This document shows positions 8,759 to 18,261 of a stretch of DNA of 64,000 nt, piece by piece. The notes under the pieces were generated by a model that saw only the letters and a list, made by a program, of their open reading frames with translations, made no database searches and was not told the origin of the DNA. The DNA is taken from contig JAYODW010000024.1 in NCBI GenBank assembly GCA_038116745.1, forward strand, positions 11,789 to 75,788. Direction: 5' to 3'. How positions within the stretch are numbered: the stretch's first letter is position 1; each line of letters opens with the position of its first letter. This stretch comes from JAYODW01 sp038116745. GTDB taxonomy: Bacteria > Pseudomonadota > Gammaproteobacteria > Ga0077536. The position numbers were made by a program, and so were the translations under genes.

Positions 8759-9521
8759 CAGCCCAGTAACCGAGGGTTTTCAACCTGTTTCGCAGGAACG
8801 TCAATGGATAACCCTGCTTGTAGGCCTCTCGCGCGTGGGTTGCCGCCGCGGAATACTCCTTGAGCTGTAACAGGTTCAGTCCTAAAAAGTAGTGCATCTC
8901 GGCCGGGGGGCCGGGAACCGTATTCAAACCATCCTCCAGCACCTGCGACGCGCGCAAGTGCTCTTCGTCCCGATACAGATAAAGTGCAAGCACGCTGTAG
9001 GCATCCGATACCTGAGTTCGCTCATTCACAAGTCGCTCGAGCGCCCGGTAAGCCGCGCTTTTCTTGCCTTTCGCGTAGTCGATACGAGCCCCGACCACCT
9101 GCAGCTTATGATGAACCGGATGATCTTTATCGATCCGGCTGGCCGTGTAGCTGATTTCGCCGAGCGCCTGATCGAGTTCAAACCCGCTTCTGGCATCGCC
9201 GCGCGCCGCAGACCGTTCGGCACGTTCGATCCAGATCATGCCGGCGCACCCGTGGTGCAGATGAAGGAAGGTCGTCTTGCCGAGCCTCTCTTCCCACAAC
9301 TCGCTCGCGGATCGCGAGACCAACCCAGCGTACTGGGAGGCTTTTCCTACTTGCGTAGTGACATATCTCGCTTTGCAGTACGCCGGCCAGGCGCGCCACT
9401 CGGTTGGGGAAAGCGCAAAACTGTACGCTCCGACATTCGTTGCCACACAGCATGCCGCCAAAACGAAAAGCGCTTTTGCCGACCAATTCGCGCAGCGCTT
9501 CTCCCTTTCTTTCCTGGACAA
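8718..9521 (-). CDS. Secreted TPR-like protein of the exopolysaccharide locus
   Basis: A predicted exported protein of 267 residues. The proposed TTG start at 9521 has AGGGG about 8 bases upstream and gives a basic n-region (SRKEREKR) followed by a hydrophobic core ending CCVATNVGA, a good signal peptide. The mature part has helical pairs with TPR-like spacing (for example AYRALERLVNE, AYSVLALYLYRDEEHLRASQVLEDGL, YFLGLNLLQLKEYSAAATHAREAY). An alternative ATG at 9671 overlaps the upstream stop by 11 bp and would add 50 residues. TPR proteins in such loci often scaffold periplasmic assembly; the partner here is unknown. Confidence 0.65.
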   Translation of the reverse strand: MSRKEREKRCANWSAKALFVLAACCVATNVGAYSFALSPTEWRAWPAYCKARYVTTQVGKASQYAGLVSRSASELWEERLGKTTFLHLHHGCAGMIWIERAERSAARGDARSGFELDQALGEISYTASRIDKDHPVHHKLQVVGARIDYAKGKKSAAYRALERLVNERTQVSDAYSVLALYLYRDEEHLRASQVLEDGLNTVPGPPAEMHYFLGLNLLQLKEYSAAATHAREAYKQGYPLTFLRNRLKTLGYWADDRAASADQSPSR

Positions 9522-9660
9522 CCTAGCGCCCCTGAACAGCTTGCTTGCGTCACTACGACGCCGCGCGAAATCGCGCTCGAAAAATATGCGCCGTCCTCGT
9601 TCGCATCCCGATAGCCTTGCCGGGCTCGTGCAACCGAACAGGATTCCATGTCCCGGGCGA

Positions 9661-11463
9661 TCAGAAACCATGGCCAGCAATCCACTCCTCCAGCATCGTC
9701 GCAATCCAGAGGAACTCACCGAAATATTTGGCCGACACTTCCAAATGGGAGTTCCTGGCGAAATCAAGGAAGTCTCCTGCGAGGATGTGTCGTTCCTTTA
9801 AATCGCCCAACGCCTTCGCAGTAACGCTTCTCAGCGAAGTATCCTCTACCATCCAGGTCCCGAACGGCAAGCCAAAGCCATGCTTGGACTTGGCCAGGGT
9901 GCCGGACTGCAACAGCCCCGCAGCCGATTCTCGAAAATACGCGCGCAGCTGGCCGTCACGCAGCATGTCCGGCGATGGAACCCTGTTCGCAACATGCAGT
10001 ATCGACTCATCCAATAGCGGGAAACGAACCTCTACACCCGCTCGGTCGCACGTCCCGCGTACTTTCACTAGATCGTTGTCCGCGAGGGTAAATTTCCAGT
10101 CAAAATAGAGCATACGCTGCAAAGCATCGGCGTCATCGATTTCGTCCCATCGCGCCCGCATTGCGTCCCAGGGCTCGGCGGTGTCCATCTGCTTCAGCCA
10201 GGCTGCGTCGAAGACGTCTTGCGGCGAGAACATTTTGAGGAAGCTGTACGCATACAGCCGAGCGGGTAATCCCATCCGCGCGCGCTCGATATACCGCGCG
10301 CCTTTACCCGCTACGGGTAACGTTTTCAGCCACGGCAGCGTTCGATACCCGCCTTCTAGGAGCCTGCGCAAGGCCTTCGGCACCTGAAAATAGCGCTCGT
10401 ACCGTTGCTGTTCGAGATAGCGCGTGTTGCCCGCGAACAGCTCGTCTCCGCCGTCTCCTGCCAGCAGCAGATCGACGCCGTGCTGCCGCGCGAAGCGGGC
10501 GCAGAAATAGGTCGGGATGACCGAGGAGTTGCCGAACGGTTCACCGTAATACGCAGCGATTTCAGGCAGCGCCGCGCAGACGTCCTCCGGCGTCACGTAG
10601 TACTCGTGATACTCGGCGTTAACGTGCTCAGCGGCCGCGCGGGCGAACGCGGATTCATCGTAGCCCTCGGCCGCGAAACCGATCGTGAACGCGCGCGCCG
10701 GGCTTTGCACCGCTGCCAGCATCGCCAGCACGGAGGAACTGTCCAGCCCGCCGCTCAGAAAGGCGCCGCAGTCCGGCGTCGCCCGACTGGCGACGGCAGC
10801 ACGCAGTGCATCGAGCAGTGCCTCGGCGCCCGGCGCGGGATCGCCGGGCCGCGCGAAATGCGGGTACCAGTACGTTTCCGTTGCCGCCGCGCCACCCTGG
10901 TTCCAGTTCATCGCCTGCGCGGGTCCGAGCTTCTTCACGTCGACATAAATTGTCCGCGGGCTCGGAATACAGTGGAAAAACAGATAGTTATAGATGGCCT
11001 GCTGATCCAGGCGCGGTTCGAGAGCCGGGTAGGCCGCCACCGCATCAAGATCGCTCGAGAACACGCAGTCCTGACCGCGGGCGAAGTAGTGGAGCGGGCA
11101 GATCCCGAACCTGTCGTTGGCGACTGTGAGGCGCCTGTCTTCTGCGTTCCACAGTACCAGCGCGAATTCACCGCCCAGGCCTGAAAGATCCAGTCGGCGG
11201 CCCGCGGCGCGCGCTTCGGCGATTGCATTGACCGTTGCCGCTTCAGGCTGCAACGCGCCCCGTGCGGGGATCACGGCCCAGGCTCGCACCGGCCCCGCCG
11301 CGCCTTCGACCACGAGACCGCTGAGGCCCAGGCAGAAATCGTCGCCGACCGGGTAAACGCTTATTTCGTCCGCGCGCCGGCTGCGGCGGGCCGCAATCAT
11401 CTCTCCAAGCAGCGGTGCGAGCGGCCTCGGCTGCGCGGCGCTGGCGATACCACAGACAAACAT
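9661..11463 (-). CDS. Asparagine synthase-like amidotransferase with altered N-terminal domain
   Basis: Two-domain protein of the glutamine-hydrolysing asparagine synthase family. The C-terminal synthetase domain has an intact ATP pyrophosphatase loop, SGGLDSS at residues 237-243, and a GDGGDELFAGN motif. The N-terminal domain is unusual. The first residues are MFVCGIAS, so the cysteine is residue 4 rather than 2, and the HRGPD and GHRRLSI segments that hold glutamine in the neighbouring paralogue are missing. It may use free ammonia or another amine donor. It follows a divergent deacetylase gene and precedes the TPR protein. Role presumed: amide or amine transfer to a sugar acid of the polysaccharide. 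Confidence 0.8.
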   Translation of the reverse strand: MFVCGIASAAQPRPLAPLLGEMIAARRSRRADEISVYPVGDDFCLGLSGLVVEGAAGPVRAWAVIPARGALQPEAATVNAIAEARAAGRRLDLSGLGGEFALVLWNAEDRRLTVANDRFGICPLHYFARGQDCVFSSDLDAVAAYPALEPRLDQQAIYNYLFFHCIPSPRTIYVDVKKLGPAQAMNWNQGGAAATETYWYPHFARPGDPAPGAEALLDALRAAVASRATPDCGAFLSGGLDSSSVLAMLAAVQSPARAFTIGFAAEGYDESAFARAAAEHVNAEYHEYYVTPEDVCAALPEIAAYYGEPFGNSSVIPTYFCARFARQHGVDLLLAGDGGDELFAGNTRYLEQQRYERYFQVPKALRRLLEGGYRTLPWLKTLPVAGKGARYIERARMGLPARLYAYSFLKMFSPQDVFDAAWLKQMDTAEPWDAMRARWDEIDDADALQRMLYFDWKFTLADNDLVKVRGTCDRAGVEVRFPLLDESILHVANRVPSPDMLRDGQLRAYFRESAAGLLQSGTLAKSKHGFGLPFGTWMVEDTSLRSVTAKALGDLKERHILAGDFLDFARNSHLEVSAKYFGEFLWIATMLEEWIAGHGF

Positions 11464-11715
11464 TCAGCTTCCAGATCCCATCGTTAATCCGTTACGGCAC
11501 TATGCACGCTGCCTGAGGAGGTTTTATTGTACCCTCTGGGCGTTGGGCATGAGGCAATCGGCGCGCATGACGCAATCCGCAACCGCCCGGCACCGGGCAT
11601 GGGACGAACTTGTCGAACGCATACGAGGTCGCGAATGATCGATAGGCTGCAACAGCGCGCTGCGCTCCAGCGACGCTCTGTCCCTGCGGTTTGACCGCGC
11701 CTGCACGCTGAAACG

Positions 11716-12669
11716 ATGCTCGAGTTCGGATTTCGCTGCGCGTTTTCCCTGCTGGGCGGCATCTCGCGTCAGCTGCCGGTCCTGATCTTCCACCGGGTTT
11801 TATCGCAGCCCGATCCACTCCTGCCCGGCGAACCGGACACGACGGAATTCCGGCGCCAGATCCGCTGGCTCAAGCGCACGTTTCATGTGCGCACGGTGAA
11901 GGAAGCTGCGGCGGCACTGTTCTCGGGAACGCTTGCCCCGCGTACGGTTTGCGTGACTTTTGACGACGGGTATCAAGATAACGTCACCAACGCCCTGCCA
12001 ATTCTGCAGCAGGAAGGCGTCCGCGCGACTTTCTTCGTCACGACCGGTTTCATGCATGGCGGCATGATGTGGAACGATCGCGTCATCGCCGCGGTGCGGC
12101 ACTGGCCGGATGCCGCGATCGACCTGCGCCCGCAGTCACTCGGCATCTACGACGTCGCCCGGAACCGGAGCACAATGCTCGATCGGCTACTCAGCGACCT
12201 CAAGCACCTGCCGTTTGCAACGCGCGATGAACTTACCCGACAGCTGCTGCGCGATAGCCGCGCAGTGGCTGAAGCGCTCATGATGGGGCCGGACGGGGTG
12301 CGCGCGCTGCATGCGGCCGGTATGGAGATCGGCGGCCACACGCACAACCACCCGATCCTGCTCAATCTCGCCGATGCAGACGCGCGCCGGGAGATCGAAT
12401 CCAACAAGCGCGAACTCGAATCAATTATTCAACAACCCCTGATGACATTTGCCTATCCGAACGGCGTGCCCGAAAAAGACTTCGCCGAGCGTGACGTCGC
12501 GCTGGTCCGCGCGCTCGGCTACCGCTATGCCGTGACGACGGCCGCAGGAGTCGCCGGCGCTGGCACCGATCCGTTCCGCATGCCACGCTACTCGCCCTGG
12601 AGCAAAACCAAGGCACGCTACCTAGCGCAGCTGTTGCGCAACGCGCTACCGGCGCATTGTAGCGGGTAG
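11716..12669 (+). CDS. NodB-type polysaccharide deacetylase
   Basis: A carbohydrate esterase 4 family protein that would remove N- or O-acetyl groups from the polysaccharide. The catalytic TFDDGYQDN motif appears near residue 80 and the metal-binding pair as GGHTHNHP near residue 200, followed by the AYPNG segment. Length (317 aa) is normal. It is the only plus-strand gene inside the locus, lying convergent with the amidotransferase at 12725 and divergent from the one at 11463. A second deacetylase of a different subfamily is encoded at 17337. No clear signal peptide is seen; the N-terminal hydrophobic stretch is short. Confidence 0.85.
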   Translation: MLEFGFRCAFSLLGGISRQLPVLIFHRVLSQPDPLLPGEPDTTEFRRQIRWLKRTFHVRTVKEAAAALFSGTLAPRTVCVTFDDGYQDNVTNALPILQQEGVRATFFVTTGFMHGGMMWNDRVIAAVRHWPDAAIDLRPQSLGIYDVARNRSTMLDRLLSDLKHLPFATRDELTRQLLRDSRAVAEALMMGPDGVRALHAAGMEIGGHTHNHPILLNLADADARREIESNKRELESIIQQPLMTFAYPNGVPEKDFAERDVALVRALGYRYAVTTAAGVAGAGTDPFRMPRYSPWSKTKARYLAQLLRNALPAHCSG

Positions 12670-12724
12670 AACAACGCGGAGCTGAAAATGAAGTCAACGC
12701 TAGTTTGCGCGCCGTACAGAATGA

Positions 12725-14617
12725 CTATCGCTCAAGCCGCTGCAGAAACGCGTCAAACATCAACAAAGACCACAGCAACGGGCTGTAATCCCGCCGACCT
12801 GACTGATGAGCACTGACGGCGTGCTGCAGAAAGACGGCATCGAAGTAGCCACTATCGCGCAGGCGGTCGCCCAACACAGCGTCAGCAACCCTTTGGCGAA
12901 GCGGGCCCCGGAACCACTCCGCAAGCGGCACCGCGAACCCCATCTTCTGCCGATAGAGAATATCGTCTGACAGATAAGGCTTGAGCGCCTGCTTGAATAT
13001 ATGCTTCCCGTCGCCGCCCCGGAGCTTCATGGTCGACGGCAAAGAGGAAATCCACTCCACTAGCGGATGGTCCAGCAAGGGCACCCGGACTTCCAGCGCA
13101 TGAGCCATGCTGGCGCGGTCAACCTTGGTCAGAATGTCTCCCACCAGGTAGGTCTTCATGTCCAGGTACTGGACCAGCGACAACGGATCGTCAGTCGGCG
13201 CACGCGCGGCGTGGTGCTCGAACACCTCGATGGCGCGATAGCCCTGTAGTTCGTACTCAAAGTGCTCAGAAAAGAGCTTCCTGCGGAGCTCGTCACTGAA
13301 AATGGAGACAGAATGGAGGTAGGCCTCAATGCTGGTACGGGCCAGAGACTGAAAGGTGGTTTTCCCCCGCACAAACCGAGGCGCCCAGTCCAGCTTGGGG
13401 TAAAAACGCCCCAGCGGTCCGAATACGCCCTGCCGTAGGCCGCGCGGTATTCGCTGGCGGACGACCTCCTCCGCCATATGCAGGCGATAACGTCTATAGC
13501 CGGCATAGTTTTCATCGCCGCCATCACCTGACAGAGCAACGGTAACGTTCTCCCGCGCCAGCTGGCAGACCCGGTAGGTCGGTAGCGCAGAGCTATCGGC
13601 GTAGGGTTCGTCGTAGAGATCAATCAACTGGCCAATCAGGTCAAAGTCGTCCGGATTGACATCACGCACCCGATGGTTTGTCCGGTAGCGTTCAGCTACT
13701 GTCGCCGCATAGGCGGATTCGTCGAACTGCTTGCTCGCGAAGCTGATTGAGCACGTGTTCACCGGGTCGCTCTGCAGACCGGCCATCATGGCCACTACAG
13801 CCGACGAATCAACGCCTCCGGAAAGGAAAGCGCCCAACGGGACTTCCGCCACGAGGCGTACTTGGACCGCTTCGCGTGTTCGCGCAATGAGCTCGGCACG
13901 CGCGTCCGCTTCACTGATGGTGCTGTCTAAAGCAAAAGGGACATCCCAGTATTCCGTGCTCGTGGGTCGCGACTGCCCCCGGCGCATGCTGAGCGTATGC
14001 CCGGGCGAGAGCTTGCACACATCAGAAAAAATCGTGCGCGGCTCGGGCACGTAGCCAAATGCGAAGTACTCTTCTATCGCCTGCGGATCGAGCGCGCGAC
14101 GTACTTCCGAGCACAGCACAATCGATTTGAGCTCGGAGGCAAAAAGCAGCCGGCCATCCGGCAGCAGGGCGTAATACACCGGCTTTATGCCGAGCCGATC
14201 GCGTGCCAGAAAGAAGGTTTCCGAACGCCCGTCCCAGACCGCGAACGCAAACATCCCCCGCAGATGGCTGACACAGGACTCGCCCCATTCCATCCACGCG
14301 TGCAGCAGCACTTCCGTATCGGAGCGAGTATGGAAATGATGACCGAGCGTCTCTAGCTCGGCGCGCAGCTCGAGGAAGTTGTAAATCTCGCCGTTGAAGG
14401 TAAGCCAGACCTTGCGGTCATCACTCGCCATGGGTTGCTGACCAGACGCAAGATCGATAATTGAAAGCCGTCGGTGTCCAAACCCAATACCCGGCGCCAC
14501 ATGCACACCGCGCTCGTCAGGACCCCGGTGCGTGAGCGCGTCCGTCATACGGTCCAGCAGTGCCGCATCAATAGGTCGTGTTGCTGCCAGGTCGACGATT
14601 CCGGCTATGCCGCACAT
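12725..14617 (-). CDS. XrtA/PEP-CTERM system amidotransferase (asparagine synthase family)
   Basis: Canonical member of the amidotransferase family that accompanies exosortase A. The N terminus is MCGIAGIV with Cys2 as glutaminase nucleophile, and HRGPDERG (30-37), GHRRLSI (48-54) and NGEIYN (75-80) form the glutamine site. SGGVDSS at 266-272 is the ATP pyrophosphatase loop, followed by SGDGGDE. The likely role is glutamine-dependent amidation of a sugar carboxylate. The start abuts the end of the glycosyltransferase gene at 14618 with no gap, which suggests translational coupling. Length of 630 residues agrees with the family. Confidence 0.92.
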   Translation of the reverse strand: MCGIAGIVDLAATRPIDAALLDRMTDALTHRGPDERGVHVAPGIGFGHRRLSIIDLASGQQPMASDDRKVWLTFNGEIYNFLELRAELETLGHHFHTRSDTEVLLHAWMEWGESCVSHLRGMFAFAVWDGRSETFFLARDRLGIKPVYYALLPDGRLLFASELKSIVLCSEVRRALDPQAIEEYFAFGYVPEPRTIFSDVCKLSPGHTLSMRRGQSRPTSTEYWDVPFALDSTISEADARAELIARTREAVQVRLVAEVPLGAFLSGGVDSSAVVAMMAGLQSDPVNTCSISFASKQFDESAYAATVAERYRTNHRVRDVNPDDFDLIGQLIDLYDEPYADSSALPTYRVCQLARENVTVALSGDGGDENYAGYRRYRLHMAEEVVRQRIPRGLRQGVFGPLGRFYPKLDWAPRFVRGKTTFQSLARTSIEAYLHSVSIFSDELRRKLFSEHFEYELQGYRAIEVFEHHAARAPTDDPLSLVQYLDMKTYLVGDILTKVDRASMAHALEVRVPLLDHPLVEWISSLPSTMKLRGGDGKHIFKQALKPYLSDDILYRQKMGFAVPLAEWFRGPLRQRVADAVLGDRLRDSGYFDAVFLQHAVSAHQSGRRDYSPLLWSLLMFDAFLQRLER

Positions 14618-15751
14618 TTAAGCTCTCCCGGAGGACGCATGGCTATCCAAAAGCTGCGCGTACAGTGCAGCGTAGCTATCGACCATTGTCTGCAGACTGA
14701 AAAGATGCTCAGCCCGCACGCGGCTCGCTCGTCCGTGCTTCGCAATGAGTTCCGATGAGTCAACATAGCGCGATAGTGCTTCCGTCAGGCCGTCCTCCCC
14801 TGGCTCGGGGATGAGCGCCCCGTTTGCGCCATCCTCCACGAGTTCGGAATTCCCGCCAACCCTGAAAGCGACGATGGGGAGCCCGCTTGCCATCGCTTCG
14901 AGGATCGTATTCGAGATCCCCTCGTTTAAGGATGGCAGAACAAAGACATCCATCTTTCGCATTTCTTCGGCAACCCGGTCTGATTCCCCGGCAAACACAA
15001 CCTGGTCAGCCATGCCGCCCTCTTCGACTATCGCCTCACAGGCAGCGCGCAACGGTCCGTCTCCCACGATCCGAAGCTGGACGCGCTGACGCCATTCGGG
15101 GTGCCTTCGCAGAAGCGAAACGAATGCGCCGCAGAGCAGGGTCTGGTTTTTGACGGTCGCCAGGCGCCCGACGGTACCAAAGGTCAACCGTCCATCGTCC
15201 AGCCGTCCCCGCGGTTGAAAGTGTTCGCAATCGACGCCATTACAGATGGTATGCACCCGGGCCCTGGAAATCGGCACACGCACGGTAAGGTATGACTCCA
15301 GGTCGCGGGAGAGCGCGATCCACGCGTGTACAAAACAGCCCATGAACCGCCGGAAGCGCTGGTATTTTCGAACCTGCCCGTTCAGGTCGTTCACATCCCA
15401 CCCGTGTTCGCCGTGGATGCGTACCGGCACCCGCGCAAGCCAGCCAAGGAGCTGGATCTCCAGCGTCCCGAGATTCCGCGTATGCAGCACATCCGGACGC
15501 ACCTGCCTGATTAACTCGAAAATCCGTCGCCAAGCATGGAAATCGTGCCCGGGCCTTTTATTAATGTCGTGGCATTCAAAGTTCGAGCTCTCAAGACGTT
15601 CCAGATACCCACGATCGCATGCTGTCAGCGCAACGATGATGTGATGGTAATCTCCTGCAGGCAACCGGTTGATCAGATTGACCATGCCGTTTTCGAGCCC
15701 TCCGACTCCAAAACGGTAGAGAACATGCATGATCCTAGTTGGTTGTTTCAC
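14618..15751 (-). CDS. XrtA-locus glycosyltransferase (GT-B, family 4-like)
   Basis: A cytoplasmic glycosyltransferase of the subfamily tied to the EpsH1/exosortase A system. The N-terminal Rossmann domain starts VLYRFGVGGLENGMVNLI. The C-terminal domain has FGTVGRLATVKNQ and the donor-sugar E-x7-E motif in NEGISNTILEAMASGLP. It overlaps the exosortase gene by 17 bp and runs directly into the amidotransferase, so the three are cotranscribed. It presumably adds one sugar of the repeat unit; donor and acceptor cannot be told from sequence. Confidence 0.9.
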   Translation of the reverse strand: MKQPTRIMHVLYRFGVGGLENGMVNLINRLPAGDYHHIIVALTACDRGYLERLESSNFECHDINKRPGHDFHAWRRIFELIRQVRPDVLHTRNLGTLEIQLLGWLARVPVRIHGEHGWDVNDLNGQVRKYQRFRRFMGCFVHAWIALSRDLESYLTVRVPISRARVHTICNGVDCEHFQPRGRLDDGRLTFGTVGRLATVKNQTLLCGAFVSLLRRHPEWRQRVQLRIVGDGPLRAACEAIVEEGGMADQVVFAGESDRVAEEMRKMDVFVLPSLNEGISNTILEAMASGLPIVAFRVGGNSELVEDGANGALIPEPGEDGLTEALSRYVDSSELIAKHGRASRVRAEHLFSLQTMVDSYAALYAQLLDSHASSGRA

Positions 15752-17285
15752 CCTGGGCGCTCGCCGGCGTTCGCGCGAATCTCTTGAGCGCGGCCAGTCT
15801 CAAGCCAGGATCGGATGCGAACTCACTCAAACGCGACCGCGCCTCACCCAGCTCGGTAAATGGCGTCGCAATGATGACTGCGATCCCTCCTGGATCCCGG
15901 CCCATCAGCCGGGCAAGGGCCTGAGACAGCTTGACCTCCAGGCGACGTGCACCTCGTATAGTGCCGGTGTCGTACCACTGCCAGGCCAGAAAAGTCGTCG
16001 ACCGATCTGCCCAGGACGTCAAAATCACCTCCGCTGTGGTGCTGGGACGCCCTGGTGCGCTGGAAGCTCTCATGCCGCGGGAGTCGAGACGGAACTGAGC
16101 AGGGTCGAACAGTCTGTTGTTGCCGCCAACGAGTTCAGCTCCAGGACGCTCCCGATTAAAATGCACTACATCCACTGAAACTACCCCGCCGCCGGGTTGT
16201 ACGTAACGCGCGGAAGTCCGTTCCGACCCAGGGAACTCAGCGCCTGTCATACTCGTCAACAGAGCGTACGGTCCCTCCCAGGCGTCGATGGAAGGTGCTA
16301 GTGTGGTCCAAGGCTCGTGAGACACATCTTGCAGCTTATTCAGAGCCCACGCCGGCGCGGGAAGTAGTACGGCGACCAGCAGGAACGTCACCAACGGCCG
16401 ATCTTTCCCGGTCTGGCCAGGAGTGCTGCCACGATCCCACCTTTCCTGCCGATCTTTCACGTCGCTGAAAGTCTCGCCCACAAGGAACAGCACCAGCATA
16501 AGCACACCGAAGAAGACCCCGCCCGCAATGAAGTGGTCAACACCCACCGCCAGCCTGAAATCACTCAGATAGGCAACGAGCGCAATGCCAAACGCCCGAA
16601 GTCCGTTACCCAGCACCGGCACCGCGACCAATAAAATCAGGAAAGCAAGCCGCCGCCACGGCGAGCGAAAACGCAGGTACAGGAACAACGAGCCTACCGC
16701 CACGCCCGCAATCAAATAGCTGATCCCGCTACACACTTCAGCGACGACAAAATTGCCGTTAGGCAGGGAGAGGTGGTGCCCCTCGAGTAACGCCGGCACT
16801 CCCACCAGTTTCAGCAGTCCCACCGCCGCGAACGCTGTCCAGTCCTGGAGAGCAGGCACCAGCACGTCTCCTTCCGGGACCATGAAATAGAGATACGCGA
16901 GGGGAAACCAGAGCAGACGCGCCATCTGGCGCCCGATTAGCGCGCAGATAGTGCCTATGACCATCCCTACAAGCGCCAGGTGCTCAAAAAAAGCAATGTC
17001 CGAGAGCCGAGCAACCAGCCACAGCACGCTATTCGAAGCAATGAACAGCAGCGCGGGCAGGAAAGTACCGGTCGGGACCCCGCGCAAGCGGTCTCGCTCC
17101 AGCCACGCAACATAACCCGCCAGGAACACGATGACAGGACAGTGGTGGTAGGTACTGGAGTTGAACCACTGAAACGCCATGCCCGCAGCACTGTCTCGGT
17201 AGACACTGATAAACCCGAGGATCAAAACGGACAGGAGCGTCACACGAGCGCTCCACGATCTTTTCCAGGTATTTTTAGCCTGCAT
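15735..17285 (-). CDS. xrtA: Exosortase A with C-terminal EpsI domain
   Basis: Inner-membrane cysteine transpeptidase-like enzyme that recognises PEP-CTERM tails and links sorted proteins to the envelope or polysaccharide. Residues 1-270 form the multi-span exosortase core with the three conserved catalytic residues: Cys185 in AEVCSGISYL, Arg230 in NGLRAF and His251 in VDHFIAGG. Residues ~300-516 form the EpsI-type periplasmic domain (after a TM segment around 300-315) that is either fused or a separate gene in other organisms. The gene sits in the conserved core of the locus, 51 bp after the deacetylase. PEP-CTERM substrates are not seen in the window. Confidence 0.95.
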   Translation of the reverse strand: MQAKNTWKRSWSARVTLLSVLILGFISVYRDSAAGMAFQWFNSSTYHHCPVIVFLAGYVAWLERDRLRGVPTGTFLPALLFIASNSVLWLVARLSDIAFFEHLALVGMVIGTICALIGRQMARLLWFPLAYLYFMVPEGDVLVPALQDWTAFAAVGLLKLVGVPALLEGHHLSLPNGNFVVAEVCSGISYLIAGVAVGSLFLYLRFRSPWRRLAFLILLVAVPVLGNGLRAFGIALVAYLSDFRLAVGVDHFIAGGVFFGVLMLVLFLVGETFSDVKDRQERWDRGSTPGQTGKDRPLVTFLLVAVLLPAPAWALNKLQDVSHEPWTTLAPSIDAWEGPYALLTSMTGAEFPGSERTSARYVQPGGGVVSVDVVHFNRERPGAELVGGNNRLFDPAQFRLDSRGMRASSAPGRPSTTAEVILTSWADRSTTFLAWQWYDTGTIRGARRLEVKLSQALARLMGRDPGGIAVIIATPFTELGEARSRLSEFASDPGLRLAALKRFARTPASAQGETTN

Positions 17286-17336
17286 CGCGCAGTGGCTCTC
17301 TTCGGAACAGCTCGCGCAGGGCGCCAGACAGCCGCG

Positions 17337-18185
17337 TCATCCGTTCCTGGATGGCATGAGGTGGCCAGCGTACACTTCACAGAACGGCCCCCAGCGAAAA
17401 TCCTGCAACAATCGGGACAGGCGGTTCAGAGCTTTGTGCTGGTTGACGTAATGGCGAAAACGGGTCTTCGGCGATAGGTGTCTAAGACGAGGTTGCCCTG
17501 GGTCAAACTCCCATGGGTGAAAGTACATATTGGCCGGCAGCCTCTCTGTCTGATTCAAGCGCCGTATCAAAGCCCGCGAAAGCTGATAGGGAAACAAACG
17601 AAAAAATCCTCCGCCACCCGCCGGGTAATTGCGCCCCATCACGCGGACGGTGCTGACCGGGATCTCGAGCAAAGCGCCATCATTCGGGCAATAAGGCACC
17701 CGCGGTGCATCCGGGTTCCCGTATAGATCACGGCGCACCGGGTAGACGCTCGAACTGTAGCGAAACCCGGCTTCCTCGATCACGTTGAACGCCCACTGAT
17801 TGCTGGCGGTTATGGAGAAACTGGCTGCGCGAAAGCCGCTCACCTCTGCGCCTGCAAGATCTTCCAGCAGAGCTTTTGTATCGCTGAGCTCTGCTTTGAG
17901 CGTCTCGGGCGTCTGCTCTGTTAGTCGACGATGCTTATACCCGTGGCAGCCCAGTTCGTGGCCCGCCGCCACGACCTTCCGCACCAGGCCGGGAAATCTG
18001 TCAGCAACCCACCCAAGAGTAAAAAAAGTCGCATGCGTGCCGTGACTATCGAATAGTTCGAGCAGGCAGTCTGTCTCCCTTTCGACACACGACGGCCACC
18101 GCGTCCAGTCCTGCTCTGTAATGTAGGGCTCAAACGCAGATACCTGGAAATACTCTTCTACGTCGATGGAGATCGCATTCAGCAT
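17337..18185 (-). CDS. XrtA system polysaccharide deacetylase
   Basis: Cytoplasmic or membrane-associated NodB-fold deacetylase of the exosortase subfamily. It starts MLNAISIDVEEYFQVS, where the DVEEYF motif carries the catalytic aspartates; GCHGYKHR supplies metal-ligand histidines and FRAASFS the conserved arginine. The C-terminal FHPWEFDPGQPR is diagnostic. The frame is open for 83 more codons upstream (to 18434), but that part is arginine-rich and overlaps the ATPase gene, so the ATG at 18185 is chosen, giving 282 residues as usual for the family. It lies between the ATPase and exosortase genes. Confidence 0.9.
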   Translation of the reverse strand: MLNAISIDVEEYFQVSAFEPYITEQDWTRWPSCVERETDCLLELFDSHGTHATFFTLGWVADRFPGLVRKVVAAGHELGCHGYKHRRLTEQTPETLKAELSDTKALLEDLAGAEVSGFRAASFSITASNQWAFNVIEEAGFRYSSSVYPVRRDLYGNPDAPRVPYCPNDGALLEIPVSTVRVMGRNYPAGGGGFFRLFPYQLSRALIRRLNQTERLPANMYFHPWEFDPGQPRLRHLSPKTRFRHYVNQHKALNRLSRLLQDFRWGPFCEVYAGHLMPSRNG

Positions 18186-18261
18186 CAGAACTTCGGCCTT
18201 CTTAACCCGCCTGAGAGAAGAAAAGCAGCGCGGGGAGGCGCGGCTTAACGCGATGAGAGCA

